Shown here one piece after another: positions 61,211-64,000 of a stretch of DNA of 64,000 nt. Source of the DNA: JANNVK01 sp031430435 (GTDB taxonomy: Bacteria; Acidobacteriota; Blastocatellia; Pyrinomonadales; Pyrinomonadaceae); assembly GCA_031430435.1 (NCBI GenBank), contig JANPBM010000056.1, positions 1 to 64,000 on the forward strand, written 5' to 3'. The translations under genes were made by a program, and so were the position numbers. The notes beneath the pieces were generated by a model, which searched no databases, had not been told where the DNA came from, and was given only the letters and a program-made list of their open reading frames with translations. Every line of letters starts with the position of its first letter. The stretch's first letter is position 1.

Positions 61211-62158
61211 TTATTCCGGTAATTCGTTCAAATTGCCGTATTTATTTACAATTTGCCTGTGCTTTCGGTTTCTGTTCCAACTGAAAATTTTGTGCGGAAC
61301 GGCTAATCGAACCAACATTTCGGCGATTTGTAAATTTGATGCGGCACCGCGTAAATTATTACGCATCAATGAAAATGCTCCGATTTTATCGCCGCGACGG
61401 ATATAATCCGCGGTGGCGTTAAATCGTAATTCGGTTTGAATTTTGTCTAAATCCGCGCGGCTGATTTTCAGGTCATCGCACACTCTGTTTTGGGCTTCAA
61501 TCCATTCTTGCAACATCAACGGAAAATCTCCGCTGACGTTCCAACCGTGTTGCCGCCACGCCGAAAGTATGTTTGAATCCAACGCAAACTCGCCGTCGGT
61601 ACTTAGTTTAAGGTAAAGTTCATAGTCTTCGAGTCGCGCATTTTCATTCCATTTTCGGCGTTCCAACGTCGTTCGGCGATAAACCACGCTTGCGCTTGCC
61701 GGCACAATTCCGCGCAAAAGCATCGGCAAAATGTCTTTGTCGGGATAGTTTGTCCAATCGCTTGTGCAATCAATAATCGCATCGTTTTCATCAATCAAAT
61801 ATGAATGCCCGAACGCCAAAAGAGCCTTGTTTCGTTGATTCAGCAATCCGATTCGGCTTTCCAAAAATGTCGGCAACCACACGTCATCGGACGAAATATA
61901 AGCGAAAAACTCATCTTTCGACAGACTGAAACCTTGATTGAGCGTTGCGCAAAGTCCGCGATTTTCCCGCACAATCAATTCAGAATCGAACGGACAATCA
62001 GTCAAAATACGTTCGATTATGTTTACCGAATCATCGTTTGAACCATCGTCAATCACAAACAATTTTGTCGGCGGCAAAGTTTGTTTGAAGACAGAACGCA
62101 ACGTTCGCTCGACAAAAGGCGCGTGATTATATGATGGAATTAAAACGGAAACCGGCAT
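61211..62158 (-). CDS. Glycosyltransferase family 2
   Basis: This GT-A-fold enzyme of 315 aa transfers a sugar from a nucleotide-sugar donor. MPVSVLIPSYNHAPFVERTL leads into LFVIDDGSNDDSVNII (nucleotide-binding), and the DxD-like metal site is AYISSDDVW (about residue 95). A C-terminal helical part (about 230-315) has no membrane helix, so it is probably peripheral on the inner membrane. It is cytoplasmic. Acceptor unknown. The stop is about 45 bp from the transporter gene in the same direction. Confidence 0.88.
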   Translation of the reverse strand: MPVSVLIPSYNHAPFVERTLRSVFKQTLPPTKLFVIDDGSNDDSVNIIERILTDCPFDSELIVRENRGLCATLNQGFSLSKDEFFAYISSDDVWLPTFLESRIGLLNQRNKALLAFGHSYLIDENDAIIDCTSDWTNYPDKDILPMLLRGIVPASASVVYRRTTLERRKWNENARLEDYELYLKLSTDGEFALDSNILSAWRQHGWNVSGDFPLMLQEWIEAQNRVCDDLKISRADLDKIQTELRFNATADYIRRGDKIGAFSLMRNNLRGAASNLQIAEMLVRLAVPHKIFSWNRNRKHRQIVNKYGNLNELPE

Positions 62159-62708
62159 TTGAATTGATTATAAATTATTTCCAAAATTTAACCACAAAGT
62201 TTGACAAAGAAACTGCGAAGGGAAAATAAACCGGGCTTTTTGAGCAGTTTGAATTTTTCCTGATTTTCCGCCGATTTTAACGCGGTCACCTTTCAGTTTT
62301 TACGCTAAATTCGGGTGTCTCAATTTCCGGTAATGTTGGAAAACTCGGCTTTATGTCCAAATTTTCTCGGTTGTTTGCCGAGTGCTTCAATTAACTTTTT
62401 CGGCGTTTTACGGGCGACAGAAAGACAGCAAAAATCAATTTTAAAATTCGGCGGAAACTAACGAATTTCGTAAACAGCATCATTTTTGACAAAAAAAACT
62501 GTTTCCGAAAGATTATTTTCGAGTGCGATTTTTTTTTTCTCAAATCGGCACCAAACTAATCTCCCGACAGGCAAATTACCGCCGAATTTTTGCCGAAAAT
62601 ATGTTTGGTAAATTCGTCAATTCGGTAAATTGTCAGTTTTATATGAAATAATAAAGGCGACTTTAATAAGCCGCCTTTTACTGGCTGTAACACTGACTTT
62701 TATTGCTT
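62159..62708. other. Gap of 550 bp without a gene
   Basis: The gap is AT-rich with T-runs. I see no ORF with coding character. A hairpin (62653-62678) close to the carbonic anhydrase stop is the only clear structure. Confidence 0.5.
62653..62678 (-). terminator. Hairpin terminator after the carbonic anhydrase gene
   Basis: AAAGGCG (62653-62659) pairs with CGCCTTT (62672-62678). On the minus strand it is followed by ATTATTT, a weak U-tract. Confidence 0.65.
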
Positions 62709-63407
62709 TTAAGCCGTAACTACGGTTGAGTTTTCCGGATTAACGTCAAGATAAAAATGCTTGATTCCGCCGAGCATCAGGGTTTCTTCCATAAAATCAA
62801 CCTCGCCTGTTTGAACGTTGTAAACAGCGCCGATCAAGGCGATTTCATTTTTTTCAATCATTTCGCGCAAAACCACACTTTGCTCGATGATGGCTTCAAC
62901 ACTTCTTTTTACTTGGATTCTCGCAACTTTCTCAACGAATTCGGCGTTTCCCGAATTTCTGTTTTCTTTTGTTGTTCGTTCAAAATAAATTGAAGGTTGA
63001 ATTTTGTTCAGTAAAGTTGAAAGATTTCCCATCTGCACGTTATCGCACGCACCTTTTACGGCACCGCATTTTGTATGACCGAGGACGACAACGATTTTTG
63101 AACCTGCGGCTTTACAGGCAAATTCCATACTGCCCAGAATATCGTTATTCACAACAGCTCCCGCAATTCTGATACTGAAAACATCGCCCAAACCTTGGTC
63201 AAAAACTAATTCCGCCGATGTTCGGCTGTCTATGCAACTTAGAATTGTGGCGAACGGAAATTGTCCTTCGCTTGTTTCGTTTACTTGCTGAAGCAAATTT
63301 CGGTTTGATTTTAAGTTATTCAAAAAACGGTAATTTCCTTCACGCAAAAATTGTAATGCTCTTTCAGGGGTAACGGTCGCTTGGGTTTCTTTTGTATGTG
63401 CTTTCAT
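62709..63407 (-). CDS. Beta-class carbonic anhydrase
   Basis: This zinc enzyme of 232 aa interconverts CO2 and bicarbonate. All ligands are visible: ILSCIDSRTSAELVFDQGLGD (Cys and Asp-Arg pair), VLGHTKCGAVKGACD (His and Cys) and IRIAGAVVNNDILGSMEFA typical of this class. Length is normal and there is no signal peptide, so it is cytoplasmic. Its start overlaps the stop of the SulP gene (TAATG), so the two are translated together. It probably hydrates or dehydrates the bicarbonate moved by the transporter. Confidence 0.95.
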   Translation of the reverse strand: MKAHTKETQATVTPERALQFLREGNYRFLNNLKSNRNLLQQVNETSEGQFPFATILSCIDSRTSAELVFDQGLGDVFSIRIAGAVVNNDILGSMEFACKAAGSKIVVVLGHTKCGAVKGACDNVQMGNLSTLLNKIQPSIYFERTTKENRNSGNAEFVEKVARIQVKRSVEAIIEQSVVLREMIEKNEIALIGAVYNVQTGEVDFMEETLMLGGIKHFYLDVNPENSTVVTA

Positions 63408-64000
63408 TATGCTTTAATCTCCTTTTGTTTGCCTGTTAATGTTTCAAGCAGTTCTTTGTGTTTTCTTCGTGATTTATTTGAATCCGTTTCATCGTCAACG
63501 TATGTAAATTGGTTACTTAATGTGTTGTCAATTTTGTAGCTTTCTTTGAATCCGACCAATTCAAGTCTGATTTCTTTCTCGGTTGCTTTGATGTCTTTAA
63601 ATTCTCTGATTAATTCCAAAACATCGTGATCGATATAAACAGTTTCGGATGCGTCAACAATCACATAGCTTTCTCTAGGCAGATTTTCTAACGTCAATTT
63701 GATAGCGGCTTTATTTAAAAATGAGACTTCTTGAGCCAAATTTATATGAATAACTTCACCTTGTTTACGTTCTTGCTGAACGAAAAAATAAGGACTTTTC
63801 AAGTTTTCACGCAAGATAAAGAATATACTGACTGCCAGACCTAAGCCGACTCCGATTAATAAATCCGTAAAAACAATTCCGAGAATCGTAACGATAAAAG
63901 GAATAAATTGATAAAGTCCGTTTGACCACCATTTTATGAAAAGTGCAGGTTTGGCAAGTTTGTAACCTGTTAAAATTAAAATTGAAGCTAAAACTGCAAG
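63407..64000 (-). CDS. SulP-family anion transporter, C-terminal part (5' end outside window)
   Basis: The frame runs off the window at 64000, so only the last roughly 197 residues are seen. They comprise membrane helices (GYKLAKPALF, FIPFIVTILGIVFTDLLIGVGLGLAVSIFF) and a cytoplasmic STAS domain (VIHINLAQEVSFLNKAAIKLTLENLP, YVIVDASETVYIDHDVLELIREF). An internal TTG at 63814 should not be taken as a start, because the frame stays open to the window edge. SulP proteins carry sulfate or bicarbonate. Coupling to a carbonic anhydrase favours bicarbonate. Confidence 0.9.
   Translation of the reverse strand, partial: LAVLASILILTGYKLAKPALFIKWWSNGLYQFIPFIVTILGIVFTDLLIGVGLGLAVSIFFILRENLKSPYFFVQQERKQGEVIHINLAQEVSFLNKAAIKLTLENLPRESYVIVDASETVYIDHDVLELIREFKDIKATEKEIRLELVGFKESYKIDNTLSNQFTYVDDETDSNKSRRKHKELLETLTGKQKEIKA

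Noticed and set aside
63407..63814. STAS-domain protein as a complete gene starting at TTG 63814
   Set aside because: The frame stays open with membrane helices to the end of the window, so it is the C-terminal part of a SulP transporter.
1..64000. CRISPR arrays, tRNA and rRNA genes, prophage
   Set aside because: No regular direct repeats with unique spacers, no tRNA T-loop/acceptor arrangement, no rRNA-like stretch and no phage structural genes were seen by eye.

Overview
This is a chromosomal window of moderate-to-low GC (about 40% by eye, not computed). It comes from a Gram-negative, heterotrophic, probably aerobic bacterium. The protein mix points to Acidobacteriota, most likely class Blastocatellia: many secreted proteins with an N-terminal signal ending in FAQ, large VCBS/FG-GAP and BNR-type secreted proteins, clusters of periplasmic amidohydrolases, a vanadium-haloperoxidase/PAP2-like Tat substrate, a class II photolyase and a CapD/Wza-type polysaccharide pair. 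This placement is inferred from gene content, not from a marker gene; no rRNA or tRNA gene was found.

Layout. 1-450: two inverted-repeat structures, one of them a complete MITE-like element with target-site duplication. 0.4-12.4 kb: a Baeyer-Villiger-type monooxygenase, a glyoxalase-family remnant, AcpH-like phosphodiesterase, two M50 site-2 proteases, MreB, an FHA-GAF-adenylate cyclase, an ATP-grasp protein, a small Cys protein, HU and a membrane nucleotide-sugar dehydratase. 12.5-20.3 kb: Wza-like export protein, a 1084-residue BNR/VCBS protein, an accessory patch of small membrane, ankyrin and Cys-bearing peptide genes, and a phosphodiester glycosidase. 20.5-32.9 kb: haloperoxidase-like protein, photolyase interrupted by a repeat array, an ECF sigma/anti-sigma operon, a TlpA-S41 protease fusion, M20 peptidase, S1/P1 nuclease and exonuclease III. 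32.9-42.9 kb: a POT transporter remnant beside an intact POT transporter, tandem small secreted paralogs, two membrane proteins with the same PPPPPNF tail, a cupin-like protein, a CHRD/VCBS surface protein, an RRM RNA-binding protein and a zinc-ribbon membrane protein. 43-52.3 kb: three periplasmic amidohydrolases in a row, a serine beta-lactamase-like hydrolase, a DUF433 protein and HPPD. 52.6-64 kb: a PilN/PilO/PilP-like/pseudopilin group, Hsp33, a class V aminotransferase, signal peptidase I, CarA, a PerM-type transporter, GT2, and beta-carbonic anhydrase coupled to a SulP transporter that runs off the window.

The most unusual feature is a set of short repeats phased at 7 nt. They occur in intergenic gaps throughout the window (heptads such as AAAAAGT, AAAATTC, CATTTAA) and sit inside the reading frames of at least two genes: photolyase at 22857-23035 and M20 peptidase at 30151-30185. 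They also touch the start regions of two others. They resemble the short tandemly repeated repetitive (STRR) heptamers known from filamentous cyanobacteria. The second notable feature is a 284-bp MITE with 19-bp terminal repeats and an 8-bp duplication directly after a stop codon. The third is a small Cys-peptide cluster at 17.3-18.7 kb. No CRISPR array, prophage or autonomous insertion sequence was seen.
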